A stretch of DNA of 64,000 nt from Perilla frutescens (lineage: Eukaryota; Streptophyta; Magnoliopsida; Lamiales; Lamiaceae): assembly GCA_026008535.1 (NCBI GenBank), contig BRKX01000006.1, positions 2,750,501-2,814,500 of the forward strand, in the 5' to 3' direction. Of this stretch, positions 1 through 10,999 are shown one piece after another; positions within the stretch are counted from its first letter, which is position 1; the number at the start of each line of letters is the position of its first letter. A program made the translations under genes and the position numbers. Under the pieces are notes generated by a model. That model was not told where the DNA came from. It worked only from the letters and a program-made list of their open reading frames with translations, and searched no databases.

Positions 1-2574
1 CAATCAGTCCGGCCATTGAGAAAACAATTTCCGCTTCCATTGCAGAGAGCTTCCAGGTTAAGATCTCTGTTTGTTTGCTTGTTTTCTGGTCCAACCATTT
101 CTTGGAACTTACATTGTCTTTGTGATCAGAAAGGGGTAGGTGATAAAGCTGTAAATCAACTGGAGAAATCTGTCAGCTCCAAGCTTGAAGCTGTAGTTGC
201 TAGACAAATCCAAGCTCAATTTCAAACTTCTGGCAAGCAAGCTCTTCAGGTATCGAACAACATCAAGTTTGACTATCTACTTCTGGTGGTTGTGGTTCTT
301 TCCCCTTTTTTTTTTGGGGGGGGGGGGGGGCGGGGCAAAGAAATTTTATAACTACAAACTTTGTTCTTTTCATTATTACAGAAAAATTAGGATAAATCTG
401 AGTGAAAGGAAATTTTTTAATTGTTACTTGTCCTGTCTATCCTAAATTCATTTGTACGATCTAATCTTACTTTGTAATGCAGGAAACCCTGAAAGCGAGT
501 TTGGAAGCATCTGTGGTCCCTGCATTTGAAATTTCTTGTAGGACCATGTTTGAGCAGGTCGATGCAGCATTTCAGAAAGGAATGGTTGAACATACATCAG
601 CAGCTCAACAACAATTTGAGGCATCACATTCTCCATTAGCACTTGCTCTAAGGGTATCAAAGATTATTGTTATATAATTCTTATTATCATTTTTCAATTT
701 TCCTCATCGTGCTACTTTTAAGGACAGCTTTAATCTTCTACTTTTCTCTTTGTACTTCCTATCAATCAGACAGTAATTCTCTCTTACTTTTCAGGATGCT
801 TTAAATTCAGCATCATCCGTGACTCAAACTATGAGCAATGAGTTGCTGGACGGTCAAAGAAAATTGTTAGCTATTGCTGTATCTGGAGCAAATTCTAAAG
901 CACCAAATCTATTGATGAGTCAACTAAGTAATGGTCCTTTGGGTGCGCTGCATGAGAAGGTTTGTTTCTTCTTAATTACTCTTTTTTGTAAGAGGCTGTG
1001 TAATCTGTAGAAAAACAAATTATTTACTGTTGTAGCTATTTGATCTGAAATAAACTTTTCTGTTTTAGCTTGAGGTTCCTCCTGACCCAACCAAAGAGCT
1101 ATCTAGATTGATAGCTGAGCGCAAGTATGAGGACGCCTTAACCGCTGCCCTACAGATGAGTGATGTTAATATTGTATCATGGTTGTGCTCTCAGGTATCG
1201 TCTATACTGCTGCTATGCCTTAATTCTTTCAATTACTTTGGTTTGGATTGCCATGATACAATCAGGGTTCAGGGTTGATGCTTGTAGTGACTGCCGAACT
1301 TCCAAAATCTCCCACCTAATCTTGACACCAAGAATTAGCTATACATTAGCAGCAGGGAGTTGGATCATCTTAAGTAGCTTTGAGCGCATGGTTTAAAGCA
1401 TGATGAACCTGACTTTTAGATTATGCTCCATGCCAATATAGGATTGTGACTATGTTGGTTTAGGATGAATGTTACGATATCCCACATCGATTCCACATGA
1501 AAGTGTGGAAGGGTATATAAGTGGGGGGTCAACCCTTTACCTTTGACCATGGTTTTGGGTTAAGTTAGGGCTCCCTATCTTATATGCCTAACAATGAATT
1601 TGGTTAAACTTGAGATGAGCTATGGACCTAAGGCTTGCATTTTGTCCTTTTCAATGATCTGCGTCAGACCCACTAACTTGCCTTATAATTATATTTTATT
1701 GATTTTATTACAAGCAAATATGGGTAAATTGTTCTTTGCCATAGCCCATATGGATTATGCCCCTTATTTGCGTTTGACATACAAACTGATCTTTTTTTTT
1801 TCTTCGTTACCTCATGAACTATGCAGCTAGTGCAATTTCAAAGGAATATGTCTGGACTGTTTCATGTAAATGATGGAATATTTTGTTGGTGGTGGATTCA
1901 AAATGGAAACCGAAAAAGATTGAATAGTTGAGATTACAATTGACCAAAAAGTAGCTCAGTTGGCAAACTCAAAATTGGTCGTTGTTCAGATGGCAAAAAA
2001 ACAATTTTCAAAAAATGTATATCTCTTTTCTACCGGAGAACTTTACAGGGCATGCCAAACTTTAAAAAAATTAGAATACTGGTGGCAGACCCTGTAATTT
2101 GCTCGGTTAAGTTCAAGCCTGGCCCGTATTTTATTTGACTGCGTTTAAATTGTGGACAGTTGTTTAAAGATTGTTTTCTGTTTTGCTCATCTCTTTGATC
2201 TTCAGAATGGCAAACTAAAATCTAAATTTGTGTTTAGTCTAACGTATTTGCTTGCATCCGACCAGGTTGATTTACCAGGGATATTGTCGGCGAATCCCCT
2301 TCCTTTGAGCCAAGGTGTACTCCTCTCTCTTCTACAGCAATTGGCTTGTGATATCAGCAAAGAGACCCCTCGGAAGTTAACCTGGATGAGGGAAGTTCTA
2401 TCGGCCATAAATCCATCTGACCCGATGATTGTAGTGCACGTACGCCCTATCTTCGAGCAGGTGTATCAAATACTGAATCACCAGCGCAACCTTCCAACGG
2501 TTGGTGGTGCTGAACTCTCGAGCATTCGCTTGATCATGCATGTCATCAATTCCATGCTCATGAGCTCTAAATGA
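1..2574 (+). CDS. VCS: VARICOSE/EDC4-like mRNA-decapping scaffold, C-terminal part
   Basis: Partial gene: only the last six exons are in the window (<1-56, 130-249, 483-653, 795-959, 1069-1194, 2266-2574), joined by GT/AG introns in consistent phase and giving 314 residues plus a TGA stop. VARICOSE is the plant homologue of EDC4/Ge-1. It scaffolds the DCP1/DCP2 decapping complex in cytoplasmic P-bodies. The visible part is the alpha-helical C-terminal region: a Gln/Glu-rich coiled-coil-like stretch (TISASIAESFQ, then LEKSVSSKLEAVVARQIQAQ), followed by the conserved tail with DPTKELSRLIAERKYEDAL and SWLCSQVDLPGILS. Residue pattern and exon structure fit the family well. The WD40 half lies upstream of the window. 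The last intron (1195-2265) is unusually long at 1.07 kb and holds an LTR-like fragment. No frame break is seen. VCS and its close relative VCR cannot be told apart here. Confidence 0.93.
306..330. repeat. T10-G15 homopolymer tract in intron
   Basis: A run of ten T is followed directly by fifteen G, then CGGGGC, within the VCS intron 250-482. A very similar T/G tract lies in an intron at 41561-41585. Confidence 0.9.
1443..1600 (+). mobile_element. LTR-like fragment in last VCS intron
   Basis: The stretch contains TGTTACGATATCCCACATCG, a start typical of many plant LTRs (TGT..ATCCCACATCGG), and about 40 bp later TATATAAG, resembling an LTR TATA box. No second LTR, primer-binding site or coding sequence is seen, so this is at best a solo or truncated LTR. 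Family assignment is inference. Confidence 0.35.
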
Positions 2575-3257
2575 TTCTCGTTCGAAAGGGAGGATTTTGG
2601 AGCTGGATCCGCCATCGTCTTTTGCCTTGTCCCCCAAATGGTTAGGAACATGGTTAGCTGTTTGTGTGAATTTCTCAATTATTCAGCTTTAGCGAGTTTT
2701 CCTGGACAAATTATTGTTTATATGCAATTTTGTATGTTTACACACTTTGCCCGTTGCAATTCCGTGTAAGGATGTGATTCATTTCTTTTTTGTTTGCTAT
2801 ATTTATTTAGGGTTTATTTACTTGAATTAACATGCTGTTTATCCTGTTTTGCAATTTTCACGTAGCAATTAAATCACCACCTTTCAGTTTTTATGTAATT
2901 CTATTACCGTTCCAAGTTTTCTGGAAATTGGGTTTTCAGCGATGATGTTCGTCATGTATTCTTATATCCAAATGCTCGTTCCCTCAAGCTTAAAATTTTT
3001 TCTCAGTCAATCGATGAAAATGATACCCCAACAGATTGAAACTTCATTTGGAAGCTCACCAAGTCTTCATATTTCAAAATTTTGAATAAATATGAAAGTT
3101 TTTACTCATACGATGTTATTTTATCATACCTAATAGTATCTATCATAAACTACATCATTCAAGTATGTCTCAAAATAGTGAACTCTTAGGAAAATAATTC
3201 TAGACATTAAAAGATGCAAGAAATATAATGAAAGATTGTGAATTTAACCGTAAAGTA
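2575..3257. other. VCS 3' UTR and intergenic DNA
   Basis: Downstream of the VCS stop there is no plausible coding exon. The first few hundred bases are probably 3' UTR. The remainder is AT-rich unique-looking DNA. Confidence 0.6.
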
Positions 3258-3355
3258 TGCAACACCGCTAGCATCTAGCTTAGTGGTTTTCGTTCCCGTT
3301 TATAAGGGCGAGAGATCTGGGTATGAAAGAATCCAATCTCCAACTCAAAAATGAA
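3258..3355 (+). mobile_element. degenerate tRNA-derived SINE head
   Basis: TAGCTTAGTGGTTTTCGTTC resembles a pol III A box, and GGGTATGAAAGAATCC about 35 bp downstream resembles a decayed B box (GGTTCGAATCC). Spacing and order fit a tRNA-like SINE head. The tail and target duplication are not resolved. Confidence 0.4.
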
Positions 3356-3904
3356 AAGAAGAAATTGTAAAGTATGTATTGATTAGATATTGTTGCTTTT
3401 GTTGTTTTGGTTGCTGTTAAATGGGAATATGGGAATAGATTGGTCAAAAGTTGTGTAGTTCATTCCTATTTGGGGTTTGAATGGGAAATGAATCAACCGA
3501 CAAAATGAAGAGGTTTGGAGTAAAATATGATCAAAAGTGGAACATATGTTTTGATTTGAACAAAATGGCATATCATTGCCTTTTTTAGCTTCTTCATTTC
3601 GCCTTCCGACAGTGCTTCTTAAGCTTCTAAGAAGCTTCTTAATTCATCTCCTCTTCTTTCACTTGAGTCACAATTAAGGAATTAATCATGAGGGAATCAT
3701 TCTAATCGTTGTTTAATAACAGGTGCACGTGCTTAATAAAAACTAAGCCAGTGCCTTTTTTCCATTTTCATCAACTCAACCATGTTAATCGCAATAAATC
3801 ATATTCCAATTTCAATTTAGCAGTTGCCAAAGACAACCCCAATTTGCATAATCAAGATTTTGGACCGCACTACACACCACGTGTTTATATTCCACTCCCA
3901 AAAG

Positions 3905-4510
3905 CCACGTAGAGGAAAAGGGTAATTTACATTTTTTTTCCCCTATTTTCAATCTTCATCGGTCAACCGATAAAATAATTTCGATTGCGGATTATCACAA
4001 TAAGTAGTCGAAGTGTCACAATATACCAACTGAAAATTTTATTTTTGAATAAAAAAAAGAGCTGCAGATAATCAAGATTTGGTGGGCTTGGCCGCCCGGG
4101 ACGTGTCGAGTTGCAGAGATGAGGAATTTATTGCAGTGACCTCACGCTATAATTTACCAAAAGGGCATTTCCATTTTCCATGTAGAGGAAAAGGGTAAAT
4201 TATGATGTAAGGAGGATGTAATTTATAATTTTTTTTTTCTATTTTCAATCTTTATCGGCCAGCTGATAAAATAATTTTGATTTTGAACTATTACAATGGA
4301 TAGTCGAAATGTTACAATATGTTAATTGAAGTGCCACGATAGATTTTTTTCGACCGGTCAAAACTTTTGTTTATAGATAAAAAAACGAGCTGCAAATAAT
4401 TAAAATTTGGTGGGACCAGCCGCCCAAGACATGTATCGGGTGCAGAGATGAGAAATCTATTGCAGTAACCTTGCGTTAGAATTTACCAAAAGAGCATTTC
4501 TCATTTTCCA
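3905..4510. repeat. tandem pair of ~300-bp dispersed repeat
   Basis: Two diverged head-to-tail copies, about 3905-4180 and 4181-4510. Both run through GTAGAGGAAAAGGGTAA, CTATTTTCAATCTT, TCGGxCAxCxGATAAAATAATTT, a TAGTCGAA..GT.ACAATAT block, GAGCTGCA.ATAAT, TTTGGTGGG, GCAGAGATGAG and ACCAAAAG.GCATTTC. A third copy lies at 44722-45005. No coding capacity is seen. It may be a nonautonomous element, but its class is unknown. Confidence 0.7.
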
Positions 4511-4861
4511 TTTTATTCAATCCAATCCAATCAAATTAACCACTCTAATTTCACAAATAAAAAAAATGATGGGAGAAAGAAAAAAAAAGATTCTTGAGAT
4601 ATTATTACACCAATTTTTTCATGAGTTAGTTTGTGCGCGACACGACGGTGTGGTCTAATAGAAATTTTAAGGTGACAATTTGACAAAATGCACTACTATA
4701 ATAAAGATTTCCAACTAAGTCTATATAATACACGCATGGAGTCTTTTTCAATATATAAAAAATTCTACCACGAACAAATAAGGAGAGATGAGAAAAGAGA
4801 GCAAAATCAAACTAAATCCATCTTCTTTTGTTTCTTCAACAAATTATCATCTCTTCTCCAA

Positions 4862-4915
4862 CTCTCCGTGGGACTCGAACCGAGACGAAGTTCTGACCAT
4901 TTATCAGACAACGTT
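4862..4915 (-). mobile_element. possible tRNA-like SINE fragment
   Basis: On the minus strand GGTTCGAGTCCCAC matches a pol III B box, with TGATAAATGG upstream as a weak A box. No tail or target duplication is visible. It could be chance or an old tRNA-related insertion. Confidence 0.3.
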
Positions 4916-5059
4916 GTTTTTTACGGACCTAAGAACGTTTACTTTAGATGATAGATTAAATAGATTATATTGAAAATGTATGAGATTGAATATTTGAATT
5001 CAAATTTTAAATTTGTTCAATTCATCCTAATCTATCAAATTTATCCCCCAGAGTAAAAG

Positions 5060-5325
5060 CCTGAATCCACGTATAAGCATACAAAGCTCATTTATCACTT
5101 TAGATGAGATACATATCCACATATAAGCATACAAAGCTCATTTATTACGAGCATTGGGACGACAAAGCTCATTTATTACGAGCGTTGGGATGACGAGTTA
5201 TCTACCATTTTAATACCATGCATAGTAAACATAGGATATAATTGAATAACTTATTAATTCATCCTTATCTATGAAAATAAACAACTTATTAATTCATCCT
5301 TATCTATGAAAGTAAACAAAGCCCC
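5060..5325. repeat. short tandem duplications (minisatellite-like)
   Basis: The unit CATACAAAGCTCATTTAT occurs at about 5089 and 5129, and AAGCTCATTTATTACGAGC recurs at about 5165. A second unit, AACTTATTAATTCATCC, is duplicated at about 5248 and 5283. These are local duplications in AT-rich intergenic DNA. Confidence 0.7.
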
Positions 5326-5875
5326 CATCTATCAAATATATCCCTCAAGTAAAGGTCTTTAATAGTTTCTCAGTAATTTTAATATAGTCTATCAAATCTA
5401 TCCCTTATCATGCTATATTATTTTTATCAATCTAATCTATTAAATTAGATTAAATCAGACTACTAGTAGCAAACTACATCCTCAGTTGAGAGAGGTGAAA
5501 AATTGGAAAGACTGTTTTTGGTGAACTGTTATTTCTTCTTAATTTTTTTAATTTTCTGCGTGGTAGTCGTATATATTATTTATTTATTGTTTCTTAAGAA
5601 GAACTTCAAAAGGAACAACCAATAACATGGAATTTTGCTTCAATCACAGCGATCTCAATTATCGAAGCTTTTCGCTTCCCATTAATATTATAATTTCTCT
5701 ACATCGGGGGGGATTACACAAAGAGCCCCAAACGAAAAATCAAAAAAAGAAAAAAAATTATATATGCTAAGTAATTTTCCCCCTCTAAAATCGGAAAAAA
5801 ATCAAAAGGATCGCGAAGAATATACACACATGTAATCTATTTTCCCTGGGAGCAATCGCCGCGTGATTACACAAA

Positions 5876-6343
5876 TCACCAGCACTGGTCCGTTTCCCAC
5901 CGCCGCGTCTGGTGAAATCTCCCCCGGCCAGGACTCCGGTAGCCAGAGACGCCGACGGAATCCCACCGGCGCGGCGAACCGACGGTCAGTTTCAGATCGT
6001 ACTGCGCTCTCGCGTCGGGATCCGACAGCGTCGCGTAGGCGTTGTGGATCTCGATGAAGTCGCGGCCGCCGTCCTCCGCCGCCGCAGCCGACGACGCGAT
6101 CGAGGAATCCATGAACCGCGCCCTCGCGTCGGGATGGTGCAGCTTGGCGAGCGTGCGGTACGCTGTCTTGATCTCCACCTGCGACGCGTTCTTCCTCACG
6201 CGGAGCACCTCGTAGAGGCTCCTCCGGTCCGGCGCCGGCGCCACCGCCAGCTGCGCTACCTCGGCTCGCACGGACATGGAGCGGTGGCGAGATTGTTGAA
6301 CAGGAAACGACGTTTTGAAAGAGAGCGTAGGGTTTTGCAGCAT
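5876..6343 (-). CDS. J11: chloroplast DnaJ chaperone, J11-like
   Basis: Intronless gene for 155 aa. J-domain proteins recruit and stimulate Hsp70, and the small J11 type acts in the plastid stroma. The N-terminal ~35 residues (from MLQNPTLSF) are Ser/Thr/Arg-rich and nearly free of acidic residues, as in a transit peptide. The J domain follows (SLYEVLRVRKNASQVEIKTA, then LAKLHHPD) with the invariant HPD motif, and later AYATLSDPDARAQYD. The C-terminus WETDQCW is, to my recollection, the same as in Arabidopsis J11. I chose the internal Met because the frame upstream is UTR-like (CT-rich) and a TATA box sits about 107 bp above this ATG; an in-frame Met at 6499 would lie upstream of that TATA box. 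The coding region is a strong GC island in an AT-rich window, which explains a long shadow frame on the opposite strand. Confidence 0.9.
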   Translation of the reverse strand: MLQNPTLSFKTSFPVQQSRHRSMSVRAEVAQLAVAPAPDRRSLYEVLRVRKNASQVEIKTAYRTLAKLHHPDARARFMDSSIASSAAAAEDGGRDFIEIHNAYATLSDPDARAQYDLKLTVGSPRRWDSVGVSGYRSPGRGRFHQTRRWETDQCW

Positions 6344-6448
6344 CGAAATATACAGAGAGAGAGAGAGAGTTCGTTTTTGTTTTGCAGAGAGAGAAAAGAA
6401 AAAGAGTGAAATAATTGCGATTTGTGGAGAGCAACAACGAATTTGAAG

Positions 6449-6458
6449 GGTATATATG
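6449..6458 (-). promoter_or_regulatory. TATA box for the J11-like gene
   Basis: CCATATATACCC on the minus strand lies about 107 bp before the ATG. This predicts transcription starting near 6420 and a 5' UTR of about 75-80 bases rich in CT repeats. Confidence 0.6.
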
Positions 6459-6829
6459 GAAGTCAGAAGGGAGCAGGTGGGGTCAGAAGCGGGCCCCACT
6501 TCTCACTGTGTGTGTGTTTTTACTGTGTGCTGACATGGCACATTGGATTAGCTTGATTAGCCTGGCCTCTGTGGGCGTCTCCGTTTTCTGGATAAGAATT
6601 CATATTTCCATTTTTCATATATTCGATTTTTTTTTAATATATTTTTAGGTATTAATATAATTCTGAAGGACTTGTGCAATAATACGGCAAAGATTTATGT
6701 GTAATCATATCTAAGAGAATCCGTGAAGATTATAAAAATGAGATATTTATTAATTTAAGTAACTTTACAATTTAGTTTAATATTAATAACATTCGCACTC
6801 GTTTTTTTAGGTGCAGAGGGAAACTCACG

Positions 6830-6990
6830 GTCTATACCTATCTAGCATACAAATCACATAAAAGAATTAAACCACATCCGCTACCAACCTATTATTATAT
6901 GCAGAGGCAGATATACCTACCTAGCATGCAAATCACACAAAAGAATTAAACCGTGACATCCGCTATCAACCTATTATTATAGACAATACA
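6830..6990. repeat. tandem duplication, ~80-bp unit
   Basis: The block with ACCTA.CTAGCAT.CAAATCACA, AAAGAATTAAACC, CATCCGCTA.CAACCTATT occurs twice head to tail. It is non-coding. It lies beside a second set of local repeats (7060-7410). Confidence 0.75.
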
Positions 6991-7059
6991 ATAAGATTCT
7001 CGTGACTTTTTTTCTTAACCTGCCACTTGTTGTGATCGGGAGTAGGGGTTGCGACACCT

Positions 7060-7410
7060 GACGATATAGAATAATAATTATTTTATATAAAGTACGATGA
7101 TCTCCCTAATTTTTTTCCTAAATCCGCCACTGGTATATCAATGGTCAGTGGCCGATGGGAGGTTGTGTCACGTCAGGATAAATAAGAATCATTTTTTAAT
7201 ATATAATATTGTGAGCTCCCTAATATTTCTTTCTATTTTTTTATTTATAATACTGTGAGCTCCCCACGATTTATCTCTGAATCCGCCATTGATTATATCG
7301 GAGGTATTATATGAAATGGACAAAGAAGAATTGTTTTTTTCTTATAGATAATACTGTGAGCTCCCCAATATTTATTTCTGAATATGTCATTGGTTATATC
7401 GGTGATAATA
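7060..7410. repeat. degenerate tandem repeats with TGTGAGCTCCC unit
   Basis: Three or four diverged units carry (T)GTGAGCTCCCxAxxATTT..TCTGAATCCGCCATTGxTTATATCGG. Together with the preceding block this looks like decayed repeat DNA. No open frame is present. Confidence 0.6.
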
Positions 7411-7419
7411 TATAAAACG

Positions 7420-8550
7420 GTATATAATCAAATAATGTTTTTAGTCACCTCCGTAAAGTATATAAATTTGTTAGCTACTTTTGAGTTTTGAAGTTCGTGA
7501 ATTGTATTATAAATGAATATTGAATCTAACTCATAATCACAAAAATTTTAACACTCTCCCTAACGTGCAGTGTGGACTATGCCGGAATCGCAACGATATT
7601 GGAGACACCCAACACTAGTATTAGGCTAGGCTCAATTATTTACCATGTGTAATTTTGAAGTAATTGTGAAAAATAACAGTTACCAGTAAGGCACTCTTTA
7701 TATGTTACTATTATAGGTAGATGATTACTTCACACTTTCTTTCATAGTTTAAAATTATGAATTAAATATTAAAAATTGGGAACGGACTCATTACACATAA
7801 TGAAATAATAAATCAGATTTCTAACATGAGAAAATATATTTTAATAAATGAAGGCAGTATGTTGCTTGACCCAAATAATAACATTTTATTTTTAATTGTT
7901 ACCATTCAAACCTATCTTGTGGTATAGCTTACTGCAACAAATTAACATTGATCCATCCACGTAAGTCCACTATCTTTTTTATTTTTTCACTTTTTTCACA
8001 GAAGTACTCCAATGTTTATATCAATTTAGTCAAATCACAGCTGACAAATTTCAATGATAATAAAATTTACCAATAAGCATTATTTCGAATTGACTATCAA
8101 TCTCCTCATTTAAATTGATTAACTCGTGACTCACAATCATTCACTGTATAATCTGCAACTGGTGTGATTCACAGCCATTTAAATTGATCTTAATTGCTTA
8201 TTAAGATCTTTACATGGCCAATTAAAATTTAAGTTTATCCGAACTCAATCATGTAATTGATTACCATATTAAATTGAATATCATGCAATTGATATTCATT
8301 ATTTTCATCTTACTTGTTTGGTACTTAAATAATTGTTTTATCCCATATCAGTATTAATAAAGTTGTTTGCTTACATTTAATTGGTTACCATATTAAATCT
8401 TGATATTTGTATGCTACACATTTACTCTTTTTGTTTTTATATATATAATTAGTATAACAATAGTAAAGTTAAGGGCAAACTATAGTTTATAACCAAAATT
8501 GTTTCAATTTTTTAAAATTTATCCTAAATTAATACTTTTATCAATAAAAT
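7420..8550. other. AT-rich intergenic DNA, nothing recognised
   Basis: No coding exon, RNA gene or clear repeat is seen on either strand. Confidence 0.5.
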
Positions 8551-8562
8551 ACCTAAATTATA

Positions 8563-9051
8563 CTCTCACGGTCTTACGAAGACTGATATTTTAGCCTCTT
8601 AATTTTCTTGCAAATTAATTGATATTAAACGCTTCTTAACACTCTTCCTCCCAGTTTTACCTCTATAAAATCTCCTCTATAAATATGTTGAGGAAATTAA
8701 TGAGAGATACAAAGAAACACAAATTACAATAAGAGAGAAATTAAGATATATTAGGAAAATAAAACTTAATCGGCAAACATGCTATATATGTCACACTTTT
8801 TAAATTTTTAGTGTTAAATTTTAAAAATTTACCAACCGACGTGGTATAAATTTCAAAAAATATTTGCACTCAATTCGGACGGATTTCTATCAAGACCGGT
8901 GCACAGTTAAGAAGGTATTTGAGTCTAGGATCCAACAAAAAAATAACTTCGAGAAAATCATACATGTGGAAATTTTGATTTTTTTTTTCAATTCAGGATG
9001 AATTATGCAATATAATGACCTAAAACGTCAATCTTTGTGAAACTGAGAGAA
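8563..9051. mobile_element. Stowaway-like MITE, TA-flanked
   Basis: The ends are inverted: CTCTCACGGTCTTACGAAGA..ATTTTAG on the left, and the complement of CTAAAACGTCAATCTTTGTG..CTGAGAG on the right, each next to TA. The left arm also matches in reverse the right arm of the element at 19044-19326. The interior of about 200 bp has no counterpart there and may be a nested insertion. Confidence 0.6.
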
Positions 9052-9194
9052 TATTAAAACTAATCAAAAACTAACATGTGATGCATTTTCCAGCCGAAAA
9101 GCGGGTATGGAAATGTGGCAAAAAATTAGAGTAAAGATGTCATACAATAGATGTGGTCGACACAAGAACTTATAAAAACGAATGCTCAAGTAAT

Positions 9195-9295
9195 GAGATG
9201 ATGCATCTTATAGTATAAAGTATTGATAGAATTCGAACTTGAGATCTTTTTAGTCACAAGCTAACCCACTCCAGTCTCCACCACACACAAGTATA
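9195..9295 (-). mobile_element. tRNA-derived SINE head
   Basis: On the minus strand GGTGGAGACTGGAGTGGGTTAG is followed by AAGATCTCAAGTTCGAATTC, whose AGTTCGAATTC is B-box-like. The layout matches the SINE-like pieces at 12660-12760 and 50160-50252. Confidence 0.45.
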
Positions 9296-9967
9296 TACTA
9301 TTCCGAAACAATTATGTGACAAATCTTATTTTAAGTAAGGTTCAACATTTTTTCTACAAAATACACAAAACATTGGCTTTACAATATAATCTACTTTAAC
9401 AACCTACCAAACATCTCTACGATGTTAGATGAAATCACCTAAACTATTATAAACCATTGCAAAATAAAAAAAATATATACCAAAATAGCGTCAGAAATAT
9501 CTGTCTCCAAACCCTTTTTTTCCGTAGCAAATTATAGTTAGCGACAGAATTGAGATGAACAAATTTCCTCTAACATCGTAGTCGCTAAATATTTATGAGC
9601 AAAAAATATAATAAAAATGAGCAAAAAAATAAAATAAAAATCTACAATGATCTGTAAAATAAAAAATATCTAATATTGGATAGGGCAGCACTAATATTTG
9701 TTTCCTAAAGCAGGGTGCAGTGCATATGTTTTTTTTTTTTCCAACTCATTTTTGGCAAATGCTTGCTCATACAAAAAATATCTACAGCTATTACGACTTC
9801 AATATACGTTTATTATCATTTTTTCATCATCATCATCATTATTATTAATATTATTATATTTTGATTTTTTATTTTTCAATTGAAGGCTAAGACTGATAGC
9901 ATTAGTTGAGTTGTGTTAAATTTGTAGTCTTGCAAAAAAAAATTCTTGATCAATAATTTTTCTCCTC

Positions 9968-10078
9968 GGCACGTGCCATAGCTTCTAGAAGAAAGAGCCG
10001 TTTCTCGCGTGCGAGGAGGGATGGAGTGCCCGTTTGCTTGTGATGGAGCTTGGTCGCACGTGCCAAGTGTTCTAGAAG
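9968..10078. promoter_or_regulatory. paired G-box / heat-shock-element-like modules
   Basis: CACGTG (9970-9975) is followed 7 bp later by TTCTAGAA (9983-9990). The same pair recurs with CACGTG at 10057-10062 and TTCTAGAA at 10070-10077. Both sit in a longer duplicated block, GCACGTGCCA..xG.TTCTAGAAG. A third decayed version, TTGGCGCGTGCCAAAGCTAC then TAGAAG, is at 12272-12297. No gene follows, so a regulatory role is unproven and a repeat origin is as likely. Confidence 0.3.
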
Positions 10079-10321
10079 GCTTTTCTCTCTCATCCCCCAC
10101 TTGAATGAGTTCTATGATTTTTAGAGACACAAGTTAATAGTCTAGTCAATCCACTACATAAATGATAAATCCCCAATTTCTAAAAAAATCCCCAATCTAT
10201 GTCGTCTTTTTTTTTTTTTTTTTGACGTGGATAATCCGCAGTTATTATTCGATAGCGTGCATTGAATAAATTTAGTGTATGTACGATAATATATAAATCA
10301 CATAAGATTATTATTATTAGA

Positions 10322-10681
10322 ATAAATTATATTTTGATACTTATATTTTGGACATTTTTTTTAAAATGACCAACTTTTTCAAAAATTAATAAAATAGTAT
10401 CAAAAAAAATGCAAATTTAACATTTAATCAATTTTATGGTTCGAAAAATGTAAGTAATTGATTGTATTTTAATATTTATTGATTTGAGATATTTTTCTAC
10501 GTGGCTTGAGAAATAAGAATATTACAATACAATCAATATTGTACGATTTTTAGATCGTAAAATTGATTAAATGTTAGATTTGTAAAATTTTTGAAAAAAT
10601 GGGTACTGATTTGTTAATTTTGAAAAAATTGACCATTTTTAAAGTGCTTAAAATATATGTAAGTATTAAAGTGTAATTTAC
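10322..10681. mobile_element. foldback MITE, family 1
   Basis: Nearly the whole element is an inverted repeat. The left arm has AATGACCAACTTTTTCAAAA, AACATTTAATCAATTTTA and ATTGATTGTATTTTAATA. The right arm has their complements, ending AAAAATTGACCATTTTT. The same family occurs at 15715-16020 and 26895-27248. There is no coding capacity. Confidence 0.75.
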
Positions 10682-10713
10682 CTTTATTATGGTTATATAT
10701 ATATATATATATA

Positions 10714-10966
10714 CTTTATTCGTTTCTGAATAAGTGTTATTCTAGATGAATGCATACATATTAATAAAGAAATTAATTAGATGATCAAATTACCTTATAC
10801 ATCCCTATGTGAATACATTACATGAGATAAATATGATTGTTTCAATTTATTAAATGAGGGTAAATATGAAAAAAATGTGAAAGTTTTATCTCGATTGTGT
10901 GAAATGATATTTTTTATGAAACAAAATTAAAATATTAGAATGACACTTATTGTGAAACGGGAGGAG
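10714..10966. mobile_element. Stowaway-like MITE, TA-flanked
   Basis: The left end CTTTATTCGTTTCTGAATAA pairs with the right end TTATTGTGAAACGGGAGGAG, and TA lies on both sides. Length 253 bp. Confidence 0.6.
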
Positions 10967-10999
10967 TATTATTTTTCCCCATATTTGGTTCGAGTGTTC

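Noticed and set aside
2046..2105. Short inverted repeat ACAGGGCATGCCA / TGGCAGACCCTGT in the VCS intron
   Set aside because: Only about 13 imperfect bases per arm with no element-like borders; may be chance or a repeat scrap.
5912..6409. 165-residue open frame opposite the J11-like gene
   Set aside because: It is the antisense of a GC-rich coding exon, Arg-rich and without any recognisable domain; the minus-strand DnaJ frame explains it.
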